From: JAOSJL01 sp963704035
GTDB taxonomy: Bacteria > Actinomycetota > Acidimicrobiia > IMCC26256 > JAOSJL01
Assembly (NCBI GenBank): GCA_963704035.1
Contig: CAVPGR010000004.1
Span: 186,001-250,000 of the forward strand
DNA length: 64,000 nucleotides
Direction of reading: 5' to 3'
Position numbers and translations under genes: made by a program
Notes under the pieces: generated by a model
Seen by the model: the letters and a program-made list of their open reading frames with translations, nothing else
What the model was told of the DNA's origin: nothing
Database searches by the model: none
Part shown: positions 45,305 through 55,171 of the stretch, piece by piece
Layout: the number at the start of each line of letters is the position of its first letter
How positions within the stretch are numbered: position 1 is the stretch's first letter

Positions 45305-45739
45305 TCAGGTATACCCCTCCATGATGTGGTCGATCCACCAGGCAGGCGCGGCACCGAGCAGCTTCTGGAGATCCGGGTAGTCCCACCACCGCGTGATCTT
45401 CCCGTCGGCCAGGACGTGGATCGAGGCGAATCGGATGATGACCTCTTCACCGGTGTGCCAGTGCCACTCCTCGGAGTGCTCTGTACAGACCATGTTTCCC
45501 TCGGCGATCACGTTCCACGGGTGGTGGCTGAACGACTCCAACGGCTCGATGCCGAGTCTTAGCCGGGCGATGATCTGCTCGGCACCGACGGCGAGATCCT
45601 CCTCGGGTGTGAACACGTCGGTGTACTGGCCGTCGGGCGTGAAGTGGGAGGCGACCGCCTCGAAGTCGCGGCGGTAGAGGTCGTCCCAGAACTCGCCGAT
45701 CAGGGCCTTGTTGGCTTCGATGTCGGTTGCAGCGGTCAT
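45305..45739 (-). CDS. SnoaL-like / limonene-epoxide-hydrolase-fold protein
   Basis: 144 residues of NTF2-like fold: NKALIGEFWDDLYRRDFEAV, ASHFTPDGQYTDVFTPEEDL, EEVIIRFASIHVLADGKITR, WWDYPDLQKLLGAAPAWW. ATG overlaps the acyl-CoA synthetase stop (ATGA). Family members are isomerases, cyclases or epoxide hydrolases of small hydrophobic substrates, consistent with the neighbouring acid-activating gene. Confidence 0.85.
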   Translation of the reverse strand: MTAATDIEANKALIGEFWDDLYRRDFEAVASHFTPDGQYTDVFTPEEDLAVGAEQIIARLRLGIEPLESFSHHPWNVIAEGNMVCTEHSEEWHWHTGEEVIIRFASIHVLADGKITRWWDYPDLQKLLGAAPAWWIDHIMEGYT

Positions 45740-47362
45740 GGAGCCTCCTGTGCAAGATGCTTCTCGGCCTGCGCGCTCGCCCATCGGTAGTCGGCCTTGC
45801 CGCTCGGGCTCCGCTCGACCTGGTCGACGAGTACGAGCTCGCGCGTGGATCTTGTAGCCCGCCACCAGAGAGCGACAGTGCTCCTGGATCGAAGCGAGGT
45901 CGGGCGTGGCACCAGGTGCGGGCTGCACGACGGCGGCGACCCGTTGGCCCCACCGCTCGTCGGGGACACCTACGACGACGACGTCGGTCACGTCGTCGTG
46001 GTCGACGATGGCCGACTCCACCTCTTCGGGGAAGACCTTCTCCCCGCCGGTGTTGATGCTCACCGATCCGCGCCCGTGCATGACGATGGATCCGTCGTCG
46101 TCGAGGCTGGCGAAGTCGCCGGGGAGCACCCACCGTTCACCGTCGACCTCTGCAAACGTCTCGGCGGTCTTTGCCTCATCCTTGTGGTAACGCAACGGGA
46201 TATGACCTCGACGGGCCACCCGCCCGATCTCCCCCGAACCCGGTTCCACGGGTTGAAGATTTTCGTCGAGCACAGACATCGCAGAGCTCGGGGCGATCCG
46301 TAAACCGGCGTCACCTTCGGCACCGGGATGGCGTCTCTGTGTTCCGGCCACGCCTGTTTCGGTCGAGCCGTAGCCGTCCAGCACCATGGCGTTCGGAAGG
46401 ATCTCGTGAACCTTCGCCTTGGCCCCGGGCGAGAAGGCGGCACCGCCCGATGCGAACACGAACAACGACGACAGATCGCACTCGTCTCGGTGGGCCGCCA
46501 TCTCGTCGAGGAGGGGCCGGGCCATGGCGTCGCCGACGAGAACGACGACGTTCACACCTTCGGCGTCGATCAGCTCCAGCACCGCGGGAGGGTCGAAGGA
46601 ACCGGGCTCGGTCAACGCCACCGTTCCGCCGCCGAACAGGGCCATGAACGTGCCCCAGTGCGCACTGACGTGCATGAGCGGGGGCGTGACGAGCTGCACG
46701 ATCGTGCCCTCGCCCACACGCTCGACGAGCTGTTCGGGTTCTGTGATCGGCCCCTCAATCCCCGCGGGATCACCACCGCTCATCGAGGCGAAGAAGAGAT
46801 CCTCCTGACGCCACACGACACCCTTGGGCATTCCGGTGGTGCCGCCGGTGTAGGCGATGTAGAGGTCGTCACCCGAGCGGCCCGTGAAATCACGCTCGGG
46901 AGATGCAGCCTCGAGCGTGGGTTCATACGCCACAGCTCCCTCGGGAACGGGTTCGGACGAATCGTCGTCCACGACGACGAGGTGCCGGAGTGTGGGGACA
47001 CTTCCGGCGACCGCCGCCACCCTGGGGCCGAAGGCCCGGTCGAAGATGACCGCCGCGAGATCGGCGTTCTCATAGAGGTACTCGAGCTCGCGTTCGACGT
47101 AGCGGTAGTTGACGTTGACCGGCACAGCACGCAGCTTGAAAGCTGCGAGCATTCCCTCGATGTACTCCGTGCCGTTCATCAGATGGAGACCGACGTGGTC
47201 ACCGGCGCCGATTCCCGCCTCGGCGAGATGGTGCGCCAACCGCGTGGCGCGGGCGTCGAGCTGTGCGAAGGTCAGCCGGCGCCTCGGCGTGATGAGCGCC
47301 TCGCGGTCGGGCACGACGTCGGCTACCTCCTCGAAGAGCTCCGACAGGTTGAAACTCGCCAC
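45736..47362 (-). CDS. fatty acyl-CoA synthetase-like AMP ligase, one frameshift
   Basis: About 541 residues from GTG 47362 (GGAGG upstream). YIAYTGGTTGMPKGVVWRQE is the P-loop, YGSTETGVAGTQRRHPG the A5 motif, GDFASLDDDGSIVMHGRGSV and SINTGGEKVFPEEVESAIVD the hinge region. A frame change near 45850 follows VAGYKI; corrected, the end is RELVLVDQVERSPSGKADYR with the catalytic Lys, then WASAQAEKHLAQEAP. Uncorrected, it would fuse to the next gene, which is an artefact. Coupled to SnoaL and methyltransferase genes. Confidence 0.88.
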
Positions 47363-47442
47363 GGTTAACCCTCCGAAATCAGGCGGATGAACGGTTCGGT
47401 GCCCGTGAGGATCGTAAGCGCGTCGACGGTACGCTGCGTGAC

Positions 47443-48015
47443 GTGGCGGGTGACTTCCTCTCGACGCGTGGGCGGCTCCTCGTCGCTGCACCCTCAGCGA
47501 TGGCCGACCCGAACTTCGACCGGACGGTCCTCCTCGTCCTGGAACACAGCCCCGAGGGTGCACTGGGTGTGGTCCTCAACCGGCCGAGCGACCTGCCGGT
47601 CGCCGAGCCGCTGACCACGTGGGCGGGCATCGCCGATGCACCGGCGCAGGTCTTCGTGGGTGGGCCGGTCGCTTCTGAGAGCGTGATCGCCCTGGTCAGA
47701 GGACATCCGGCTTCCGGCGCCGAGGAGTCCTCGGCCTGGGCCGACGTGGGATCCGGCCTCGCGAGCATCGACCTCTCGCGGGACCCCGACGACGTCGGAG
47801 CCATCGAACGGCTACGCGTCTTCGCCGGACACTCGGGCTGGGCGCCGGGTCAACTCGACGGCGAGATCGCCGCGGGCGGATGGATGGTTCTCGACGCCGA
47901 CGCCGACGATCCGTTCAGCGCAGATCCCGAGGAGCTGTGGCGTACCGTGCTCCTGCGCCAGGGAGGACGCCTCGCCTGGTTCGCCAACGCCCCCGACGAT
48001 CCCTCGAACAACTGA
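47443..48015 (+). CDS. YqgE/AlgH family protein (UPF0301)
   Basis: 190 residues from GTG 47443. GRLLVAAPSAMADPNFDRTV and LLVLEHSPEGALGVVLNRPS are the family hallmark, with RVFAGHSGWAPGQLDGEIAA and GGWMVLDADADDPF. Function uncertain in all species. Divergent from the acyl-CoA synthetase (80 bp). Followed by the 80-bp hairpin element. Confidence 0.93.
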   Translation: MAGDFLSTRGRLLVAAPSAMADPNFDRTVLLVLEHSPEGALGVVLNRPSDLPVAEPLTTWAGIADAPAQVFVGGPVASESVIALVRGHPASGAEESSAWADVGSGLASIDLSRDPDDVGAIERLRVFAGHSGWAPGQLDGEIAAGGWMVLDADADDPFSADPEELWRTVLLRQGGRLAWFANAPDDPSNN

Positions 48016-48020
48016 CTCTC

Positions 48021-48100
48021 CCGCTCTCGGCGCCTTCGGCGCAAGGCCGCTCAGGCCCCGGCTCGGGCGGCGCAGGATACCTGCGCCGCTTGTCCTCACC
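48021..48100. repeat. 80-bp hairpin-rich intergenic element, copy A
   Basis: Lies between two convergent genes. Contains three stem-loops: GGCGCC-TTC-GGCGC, GGCC-GCTCA-GGCC and GCGGCGCAGG-ATA-CCTGCGCCGC (48067-48089). About 93 percent identical to the reverse complement of 59200-59279. May act as a bidirectional terminator and/or belong to a REP-type repeat family. Confidence 0.85.
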
Positions 48101-48110
48101 TTCGCGGGGG

Positions 48111-49313
48111 CTATTCGAGGTCGAGGTCGAGCATGCGGATGGCGTTGCCGCGCACGATCTTGTGGACGACATCGGCGGGAAGGTGCCCCATCATCTTCTG
48201 TGCGACCTCGAGCGTGTGGGGCCAGGTGGAGTCGGTGTGCGGGTAGTCCGTCTCGAACGTGATGTTGTCGACGCCGACGGCCTCGAGTGAATCGAGGCCG
48301 TGGTGGTCACGGAAGAAACATCCATAGACCTGCCGGTGGTAGTAGGTCGACGGCGGTTCCGGGATGAGGTCGGCGACCCCGCCCCAGGCACGGTGTTCCT
48401 TCCACACGTCGTCGGCGCGTTCGAGCAGATACGGAATCCATCCGATCTGCCCTTCGGAGTACGCCAACTTCAGCGCCGGGAAACGGACCAGCACCCCGGA
48501 GAAGAGGAAGTCGGACAGCGACGCCATGGCGTTGTTGAACGACAGCGTCGCCTGCACCGCGGGCGGGGCATCGGGTGACGTGGCGGGCATCTTCGACGAC
48601 GAGCCGATGTGCATGCACACGACGGTGCCCGTGTCCTCACACGCAGCGAAGAAAGGATCCCAGTAACGATCGGCGTCGTGGATGGTGGGGAGACCGAGGT
48701 GGTGCGGGATCTCGCTGAAGCACACGGCCCGCACACCGCGCTCCGCGTTGCGGCGCACCTCCGCAGCTGCAGCGGCGGCGTCCCATAACGGGATGATGCA
48801 CAACGGGATGAGGTGACCGTCGCTGCCACCGCACCACTCCTCGACCATCCAGTCGTTGTAGGCGGTCACACACGCCATCGCGAGCTCGCGGTCCTTCGCC
48901 TCCAGGAACGTCTGGCCACAGAACCGCGGAAAGGTCGGGAACGAAAGCGAGGCCTCGACGTGGTTGGCCGACATGTCGGCCACACGCGCCTTCGGCTCGT
49001 AGCAGCCGTCGCGCATCTCGTCGTAGGTGATCGCCGACAGCGTCATCTCGTCGCGGTCGAAGCCGACGGCGGCGACGTGGCGCTTGTGGGGGTACATCTG
49101 GTCCTCGTAGAACCAGATGTCGCAGGGCGGGCCGTCGTCGGTGATCGTGTACTCGTAGCCCGTGCCACCGACGAACCGCAGATCGCCGAGGCCATGACGC
49201 TCGACCCTGGGCCCCTTCTCCCGGAACCTTTCCGGGAGCCAGGTCTGCCAGAGATGCGCCGGCTCCACGACGTGGTCGTCCACACTGACGATCAGGGGGA
49301 TCTCGGTGGGCAT
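48111..49313 (-). CDS. amidohydrolase family 2 metal-dependent hydrolase
   Basis: 400 residues. SVDDHVVEPAHLWQTWLPER carries the altered DxH metal motif of the family, with VVCMHIGSSSKMPATSPDAP, YSEGQIGWIPYLLERADDVW and the late FETDYPHTDSTWPHTLEVAQ (catalytic Asp). Related to aminocarboxymuconate decarboxylase-like hydrolases common in actinobacterial aromatic and steroid catabolism. Substrate unknown. Confidence 0.88.
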   Translation of the reverse strand: MPTEIPLIVSVDDHVVEPAHLWQTWLPERFREKGPRVERHGLGDLRFVGGTGYEYTITDDGPPCDIWFYEDQMYPHKRHVAAVGFDRDEMTLSAITYDEMRDGCYEPKARVADMSANHVEASLSFPTFPRFCGQTFLEAKDRELAMACVTAYNDWMVEEWCGGSDGHLIPLCIIPLWDAAAAAAEVRRNAERGVRAVCFSEIPHHLGLPTIHDADRYWDPFFAACEDTGTVVCMHIGSSSKMPATSPDAPPAVQATLSFNNAMASLSDFLFSGVLVRFPALKLAYSEGQIGWIPYLLERADDVWKEHRAWGGVADLIPEPPSTYYHRQVYGCFFRDHHGLDSLEAVGVDNITFETDYPHTDSTWPHTLEVAQKMMGHLPADVVHKIVRGNAIRMLDLDLE

Positions 49314-49401
49314 GCCTCTCCGAATCTGACGGACCGTCAGATTCTACCGGGACCCACGTTTTCCGTCGGGGCGAGGCGGGCCGGGGAACGCGGGTGATCC
49401 G

Positions 49402-50305
49402 TCACCGCGGGATTCGACCCATCCGACCGGCACGGAAATCCTCGACGGCCTCCACGAGCTGTTGCCGGGTGTTCATCACGAACGGTCCGTAGCGCGCGAC
49501 CGGTTCGCGGAGTGGACGACCACTCACGACGATCATGTCGGCGTCATCAGATCCTCCCGCCACCACGACCTCTGTTGACGGTGCCGGCTCGTCGGCGTCT
49601 GCCTGCAGCGGGGGAGAAACGTACGAGAGTTCCGGCAGGTGCCACACGGGCGTCGGAGCCGACCGACACCTCTCCCGTCATCAGGTAGGTGAAGACCTCG
49701 TGGTCGGCCGGAACCGAGAGGCGTACCGGGGGAGCCGCGCCGGCGATGGACAGGTGGACGTACTGAAGAGGACTGTGCGTCTCGACCGGGCCGGTCACGC
49801 CTGCCACCGTTCCCGCGATCACACGTGCCGTGACCCCCGACGCGATCGTCTCGACGGGAATCGCTTCCGCAGCGACGTCCTGATAGCGCGGCGGCACCAT
49901 CTTGTCGGCCGCGGGAAGGTTCACCCACAACTGAAGGAAATGAACCAGGCCGCCCTCACGGCGGATCTGCTCCGACGGCATCTCGGAGTGCACGACCCCG
50001 GCGCCGGCCGTCATCCACTGCACGTCGCCTGCGCGAAGGATCCCCCGATTCCCCTCCGAGTCCTCGTGTTCTGTCTCTCCCGAAAGCACGTACGTGACGG
50101 TCTCGAAGCCCCGGTGCGGATGATCGGGAGCGCCACGCGCCTCTCCCGGTCCCATCTCACGGGGACCGACGTGGTCCAGCAACAAGAAGGGGTCCGGGGC
50201 CTCCACCCGTGGCGTGGGGAACGCCCGACGGACCTCGAATCCCTCTCCCTCGATGGTGGCGACGGCGGACACCAGGTCGCGAACAGGCCGTTCCGGATTG
50301 CTCAT
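49402..50305 (-). CDS. pirin family protein, one frameshift
   Basis: About 300 residues with a frame change near 49640. Cupin metal site in PHRGFETVTYVLSGETEHED (HxH... E) and WMTAGAGVVHSEMPSE. The C-terminal cupin reads VFTYLMTGEVSVGSDA, then (after the frame change) GGSDDADMIVVSGRPLREPV and ARYGPFVMNTRQQLVEAVED. Iron-binding quercetinase-like or transcriptional cofactor family. The start lies in a 15-bp repeat with two in-frame ATG codons (50305, 50320); 50305 is chosen as the nearest to the fold. Confidence 0.85.
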
Positions 50306-50339
50306 CTCGGGATTGCTCATCTCGGATCGCTCATCTCGG
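50296..50339. repeat. 15-bp tandem repeat containing the pirin start codon
   Basis: Unit GATTGCTCATCTCGG, twice perfect and a third copy one base shorter. Each unit carries CAT (minus-strand ATG). The first two ATGs are in frame with pirin and the third is out of frame, so unit changes could shift the usable start. Confidence 0.85.
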
Positions 50340-50414
50340 GATCGTTCTCCAAGAGGCTTCACGCCGTGCAACGTGCGCCACCTCTCGCGTGTTCCCGACG
50401 GTACCGTGATCCCG

Positions 50415-51644
50415 ATGGACACGGCGCCGGCGGCGAACCCCCACGCTCTCGACCCGACCCTCCCGAGATTCTTCGACTCCCCCTACGACCAGTACCGCGA
50501 AGCGCGGGACAACGCCCCCGTGCACCGCACCGACTTCGGGCCCTGGATGGTGTTCGAGTACGACGACGTCGTGCGGGTGTTGCGCGACCAGACGCTCTCG
50601 GTCGACGACCGCAACGCCGAGATCAGCCAGCGCAGCGAGGAGTTCATCCGCGAGCTGGGCGATCGCGAACCGCGCGGCCGCAAGGCGATCCTCAACATGG
50701 ATCCACCGGACCACACGCGGATCCGACGGCTCGTCCAAAAGGCGTTCACCCCTCGCACGGTGGATCAACTCGCCGACCGTGTCCAGGAGTTGGTCGACAA
50801 GGCACTCGACGCCGTCGAAGACACCGGGGCGATGGACGTCATCAGCGACCTGGCGTTTCCTCTCCCCTTCACGGTCATCTCCGAGATGCTCGGCATGCCC
50901 GATGGCGACACCGACAAGCTGCGCGCGTGGTCACACACACTCGCGGGCACGCTCGACCCGATCGTGGACGCCGAGGCGATCCGGGTAGCGATGGAGGCGT
51001 CGGATCTCATGTCGTCCCACGTCGAGGAGGTCGTGGCCTGGAAGAGGCGCGAGCCCGCGGACGATCTGCTCAGCGCTCTCCTCGCCGCCGAGGACGATGG
51101 TGATGTGCTCTCACCGGAGGAGCTCCGTGAGCAGGTGGTCCTCCTCTACATCGCCGGCCATGAAACCACGGTCAACCTGATCGGCAACGCCACGTTCGCC
51201 CTGCTGCGCAACCGCAGCCAGCTCCGGCGATGGCACGATGATCCCGACCTCGGCGCCAACGCCGTCGAGGAACTCCTCCGCTACGACAGCCCGGTCCAGT
51301 TCTCGCGCCGGATCGCCACGACCGAGATCGAGGTCGGTGGTGTGCGGATCCCCGAGCGCAGCTTCGTCCTGACCTGTCTCGGATCGGCCAATCACGATCC
51401 GGCACGTTTCGGGCCCGACGCGGAGGAGTTGCGGCTCGACCGGGAGAGCGCTCCGCACCACGTGTCATTCGGCAACGGCATCCACCACTGCCTCGGGGCC
51501 GCGCTCGCTCGCCTCGAAGGGCGCATCGCGCTCGGCACGTTGGTACGACGATTCCCCGACATGACACTCGCCACGGACACACCCGCCTGGAACGGCCGAT
51601 TCGTTCTCCGTGGCCTCGACACGCTGCCGGTGACCGTCCGCTGA
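50415..51644 (+). CDS. cytochrome P450
   Basis: 409 residues from ATG 50415. I-helix AGHETTVNLIGN (oxygen-binding Thr), ExxR in AVEELLRYDSPVQFSRRIAT, and heme-Cys loop SFGNGIHHCLGAALARLEGR. MDPPDHTRIRRLVQKAFTPR is the usual N-terminal block of soluble bacterial P450s. Electron donors are not encoded nearby. Divergent from pirin by about 110 bp. Substrate unknown; the surrounding catabolic genes fit lipid or terpene oxidation. Confidence 0.95.
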   Translation: MDTAPAANPHALDPTLPRFFDSPYDQYREARDNAPVHRTDFGPWMVFEYDDVVRVLRDQTLSVDDRNAEISQRSEEFIRELGDREPRGRKAILNMDPPDHTRIRRLVQKAFTPRTVDQLADRVQELVDKALDAVEDTGAMDVISDLAFPLPFTVISEMLGMPDGDTDKLRAWSHTLAGTLDPIVDAEAIRVAMEASDLMSSHVEEVVAWKRREPADDLLSALLAAEDDGDVLSPEELREQVVLLYIAGHETTVNLIGNATFALLRNRSQLRRWHDDPDLGANAVEELLRYDSPVQFSRRIATTEIEVGGVRIPERSFVLTCLGSANHDPARFGPDAEELRLDRESAPHHVSFGNGIHHCLGAALARLEGRIALGTLVRRFPDMTLATDTPAWNGRFVLRGLDTLPVTVR

Positions 51645-51685
51645 CCATCGCGATCACGACGGTCGGGTCGGTCAAGCTGGTCGAA

Positions 51686-52425
51686 TCAGGGGGTCGCCGA
51701 TACCGAAGGAAGAGTGAGCCGTCGTCCTCCAGAACGTGCACGAGCTCGAGGCCGAACGGCGTCTCCAATGCATCCCCGGCCACGATCCTCTTCCCACTCC
51801 CGGCCACCAGCAACGGCGACACGGTCAGGCACAACTCGTCGACGACGCCGGCCGCGAGGAGCTGGCCGTTCAGGCTCGGTCCTCCCTCGCACAGGACCAC
51901 TCGCGCTCCGAGCTCGCCCAGCGCCGACATGGCACGAGACGGGTCGACACTGTCCTCTCCCGCCACGACCACGTCGGCAACCTCCGCGGCCTGCGCGATG
52001 CGGTCGGCCGGGGCGTTCGCCGTGGTCACGAGCAACGGTCGCGACGTGGGCTCCGAGAACAGGGCGCTTCCGTAGTCGAGCGACGCCGACCCGGTCACGA
52101 TGGCGATGCGCGCCACGGGCCAGGCGTCGTGCGCCTCGCGCATCGCCGAATCGGCGGGGCTGGATCGCGGCGGACCGTAGCCCTCCGCCCGCACCGTTCC
52201 CGATCCGACGAGGATCACGTCAGGGAATGTTCGCAGCGCGTGGAAGACCTCCCGGTCGGCGTCATCCCCGAGACCGCCCGATCGACCCTCGACGCTGACA
52301 GCCCCGTCGACCGACGTGACCATGTTGAGCATCACCCAGGGGCGGTCGTCGTGGGGGGCACGCCCACCCGCGTACTGCCGAACCGGGTCGACATCGCGGG
52401 CCGGGTCGGGCAGGAGGCGCTGCAT
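51686..52425 (-). CDS. RibD C-terminal-type pyrimidine reductase-like protein
   Basis: About 246 residues from ATG 52425. PWVMLNMVTSVDGAVSVEGR, DREVFHALRTFPDVILVGSG, TVRAEGYGPPR, VVLCEGGPSLNGQLLAAGVV and DELCLTVSPLLVAGSGKRIV are the dihydrofolate-reductase-fold RibD_C motifs. A one-base change in the C/G run at 51690 closes the frame at 51686 after LFLRYRRP; without it the frame runs into the convergent P450. Acts in riboflavin synthesis or as an F420/NADPH reductase homologue. Confidence 0.85.
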
Positions 52426-52493
52426 AGGATGCGCAGCGTAGTGCGACACCCACCGGACCATTCGCGGACACTCGGGGACAACGAGGCACCACG

Positions 52494-53432
52494 ATGCTGC
52501 TGAACATCGTCGCCGTGGTCGGCGGCGTCGCTCTCCTGGCTGTCGCGGCCGACCAGTTCGTGCTCGGCGGCGCCGCACTCTCCCGGACGCTGCGAATCGC
52601 GCCCGTCGTGGTCGGTGTCGTCGTTATGGGTTTCGGTACGTCGGCGCCCGAGATGATCGTCTCGTCGTTCGCCGCGGCCGACGACAAGATCGGGCTCGCG
52701 GTCGGCAACATCGTCGGCTCGAACCTCGCCAACCTGTCACTCCTCCTGGGGATCGGAGCGATCATCACCACGCTTCGGGTGTCGTCCGACACCGTGCGGC
52801 GCGAAGGTCCGATCGCGTTCCTGGCGGCGGTTCTGTACTGGTTTCTGATCCAGGGGGACTTCGCGGCGTGGAAGGGAATCGTCCTCTTCGTGGCGTTGGG
52901 TCTCGCCATCTACCGCACACTGCACGCAGGACGAGAGGGCGACGTTCTCGGCACCGAGGTCGACGAACTGCTCGGTGACTCGGCAGGTGTCCCGGTCGAG
53001 GTGGCCCGAACGGTCGGAGGCTTGATCGGCACGCTCGTCGGCGCCCAGGTTCTGTTGTGGGGCGCCATCAACATCGCCGACGAGGCCGGCCTCTCCGAGG
53101 GTTTCGTGGGCGTCACCCTCGTCGCCTTCGGGACGTCCCTGCCGGAGCTCGTCACGGTGATCCAGTCCGCCCGGCGCCACGAGGTGGACCTGATCGTCGG
53201 AAATCTCCTCGGCAGCAACCTGTTCAATGCCCTGGCGGTGGGTGGGCTGGTGATGTTCTTCGGGTCCGGGTCGGTCGACGACGCGTCGCTCACGATGCTC
53301 GGGATGGGTCTGGTGGTGGCGGTCACCGGGCTGGCCGGTGTTCTGATGGCCACCGGACATCGCATCACGCGGGTGGAGGGCGCCGCCCTGGTCGTGACCT
53401 ATCTCGTGTGCCTGCCGCTCCTGAGGATCTGA
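52494..53432 (+). CDS. calcium/sodium antiporter (CaCA family, YrbG-like)
   Basis: 312 residues with about ten membrane helices. The two inverted alpha repeats are GFGTSAPEMIVSSFAAADDK...GNIVGSNLANLSLLLG and AFGTSLPELVTVIQSARRHE...VGNLLGSNLFNALAVGG, with the ion-binding Glu of GTSxPE and Asn of GSNxxN. Exports calcium in exchange for sodium or protons. Confidence 0.95.
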   Translation: MLLNIVAVVGGVALLAVAADQFVLGGAALSRTLRIAPVVVGVVVMGFGTSAPEMIVSSFAAADDKIGLAVGNIVGSNLANLSLLLGIGAIITTLRVSSDTVRREGPIAFLAAVLYWFLIQGDFAAWKGIVLFVALGLAIYRTLHAGREGDVLGTEVDELLGDSAGVPVEVARTVGGLIGTLVGAQVLLWGAINIADEAGLSEGFVGVTLVAFGTSLPELVTVIQSARRHEVDLIVGNLLGSNLFNALAVGGLVMFFGSGSVDDASLTMLGMGLVVAVTGLAGVLMATGHRITRVEGAALVVTYLVCLPLLRI

Positions 53433-53482
53433 CGCCCGGGATCAGGAACCGGCCTCAGGCGGGCTCGGTGCTCGGAAACTGC

Positions 53483-54311
53483 TCAGGGGACGACGTTGAG
53501 TGAGGTCACGATCTGCTGTCCCAGTGACTCGTCGCCGTCGATACCGACGAGCCCGTCGGCGAGAGCCGACTCCCCGTCGAGCCGACCACTGGCGAGTCGG
53601 CAGAAGTGTTCGGAGTCCAGTCCCAGGGCCACGGTGGGATCGGCCGGCACGTCGTCGACGACGCCGGCCCGCTGCGCGACCAGGATCGCGACCGTGCGCG
53701 GTGCGCCGCCGGTGATCTCGAACACGACGGTGGAACCGAGGGGGGCCTGCGCTCGTTTCCCGACCACCATCGGCGCGCTGCGGAGCAACCAGTCGAGAGC
53801 GTCGTGGGCAGGTGCGCTGTCGAGATTGCCCGGTCGATCCACAGCTCGTCGGATGTCCTGTTCGTGTGTCCAGATGTCGAACGCACGGACCCGCATGAAC
53901 ACCCGGTAGGGCGCGTCACCCACCGGCGAGAAGCCCACCTTGTCGAACTCCTCGGTGGTCATCGACCGCAGCGCGTCCATGCGCCGGGCTGTGACGTCGC
54001 GCAGTGCCGCCAGCATCTCGTCGGCGCTCGATCCCCGGTACGACTCCACCCAGGCCTCGTTGAACTCACCCAGAGGCGAGAGGGCGTGCGGATAGTCGCC
54101 GGGCGGGAGCTCGGGAGGCGTGTCGCCCGCGAGCATGCGTTCGGTGCCGATCACGTGTGCCACGCAGTCGCGCACCGTCCAGCCCGGGAGGTCGGTGGGG
54201 CGGTCCCAGTCGGCGGCGTCGAGATCAGCGAGCAGCTCCTCGAAGGTCCGCGAACTCGGTGGCCAGGAGGTCGATGACGGGTTCGGGCACGGCTTCTCCG
54301 TTCGTGTTCAT
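53483..54311 (-). CDS. maleylpyruvate isomerase N-terminal (DinB-like, TIGR03083) family protein, one frameshift
   Basis: About 275 residues from ATG 54311. Starts NTNGEAVPEPVIDLLATEFA; after a frame change near 54248, FEELLADLDAADWDRPTDLP and GWTVRDCVAHVIGTERMLAG give the family motif with the metal-binding His. Continues VRAFDIWTHEQDIRRAVDRP with the second His pair. Mycothiol-dependent in characterised members. Function here unknown. Confidence 0.82.
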
Positions 54312-54380
54312 TCGGTGGGTGTGGTTCGGTGCATGTCGTTCGACGAGGGGTTCGTTCGGTCGGGAATCGGCTCGATGGTG

Positions 54381-55082
54381 CTAGGGAGCAGGGTTCTGGA
54401 TGGTCTGCCAGTCCCGCGCCTCCAGGTATGGCGCAAAGAGGCCGGCGATGCGGTCCCAGTCGGCCGGACCCTTCGGTCGCTGCATCTCGTGGAGGTTCGG
54501 GAACTCCCGCCAGGCCAGCACGAGTCCCCAGAGACGAACGGCCTCTTCGCCACGTGGCGCGGGAGCGACGCTCGGCCCGAACAGGTTCGCCCCGTCGGGA
54601 AACATCAGGATCGGGACTCCGAAACCGCCGATGGCCACCGCTGCCTCGTGGTCGGCCATGACCTCGTCGTTCGTCGTCGGATCCGCCACGGCAGCTTCCA
54701 CCGCGGCCGGGTCGAGCCCCGCGCCGTCGAGGACCTCGGCCTGCACCTCCCGGTGCTGAGTGGGCACGGCCCGTTCGAAGAACGCCTCGCCGACGGCCGC
54801 GTACCAGCGATCGGCCAGGTCCTGTCCGTCACGCCGGAGATAGGCGCCGACGCGCATCTGCGACCACCCCCATGCCCATGGGCGCTCCCACGGGTGGGGG
54901 CGGTCATCGGGACGGTTGATCTCCTCCAGGCTGAAGAAGCGCCAGGCGATCTCGAGCCCGGTGGCCTGGCGGACCTCGCGGATCCAGAGCGAGGCCTGGT
55001 ACGCCCACGGGCACATCGGGTCGAGGAAGAAATCGACGGACCGCGGCTCGTTGCCGCGTTCGGGCACCATGCTCGTAGACAT
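54381..55082 (-). CDS. DsbA-fold mycothiol-dependent reductase-like protein
   Basis: 233 residues. Thioredoxin-type motif DPMCPWAYQASLW with inserted helices, GIGGFGVPILMFPD-type cis-Pro loop (VAIGGFGVPILMFPDGANLF). Resembles Rv2466c of mycobacteria, whose motif is CPWC; here it is CPWA, so the second cysteine is missing and a monothiol mechanism with mycothiol is expected. Neighbour of another DinB/mycothiol-type protein. Confidence 0.8.
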   Translation of the reverse strand: MSTSMVPERGNEPRSVDFFLDPMCPWAYQASLWIREVRQATGLEIAWRFFSLEEINRPDDRPHPWERPWAWGWSQMRVGAYLRRDGQDLADRWYAAVGEAFFERAVPTQHREVQAEVLDGAGLDPAAVEAAVADPTTNDEVMADHEAAVAIGGFGVPILMFPDGANLFGPSVAPAPRGEEAVRLWGLVLAWREFPNLHEMQRPKGPADWDRIAGLFAPYLEARDWQTIQNPAP

Positions 55083-55171
55083 CGGCAGCGAACCTACGGC
55101 CGCTCCCCCGAACGGTCAACTGCGCAGAACCTCCGGGAACCGCACCGGACACCCGACCGCCGGCCCCTACG

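Noticed and set aside
45305..47563. Apparent fusion of acyl-CoA synthetase and SnoaL-like domain
   Set aside because: A single frame correction near 45850 restores the synthetase C-terminus with its catalytic Lys and an ATGA overlap with a separate SnoaL gene.
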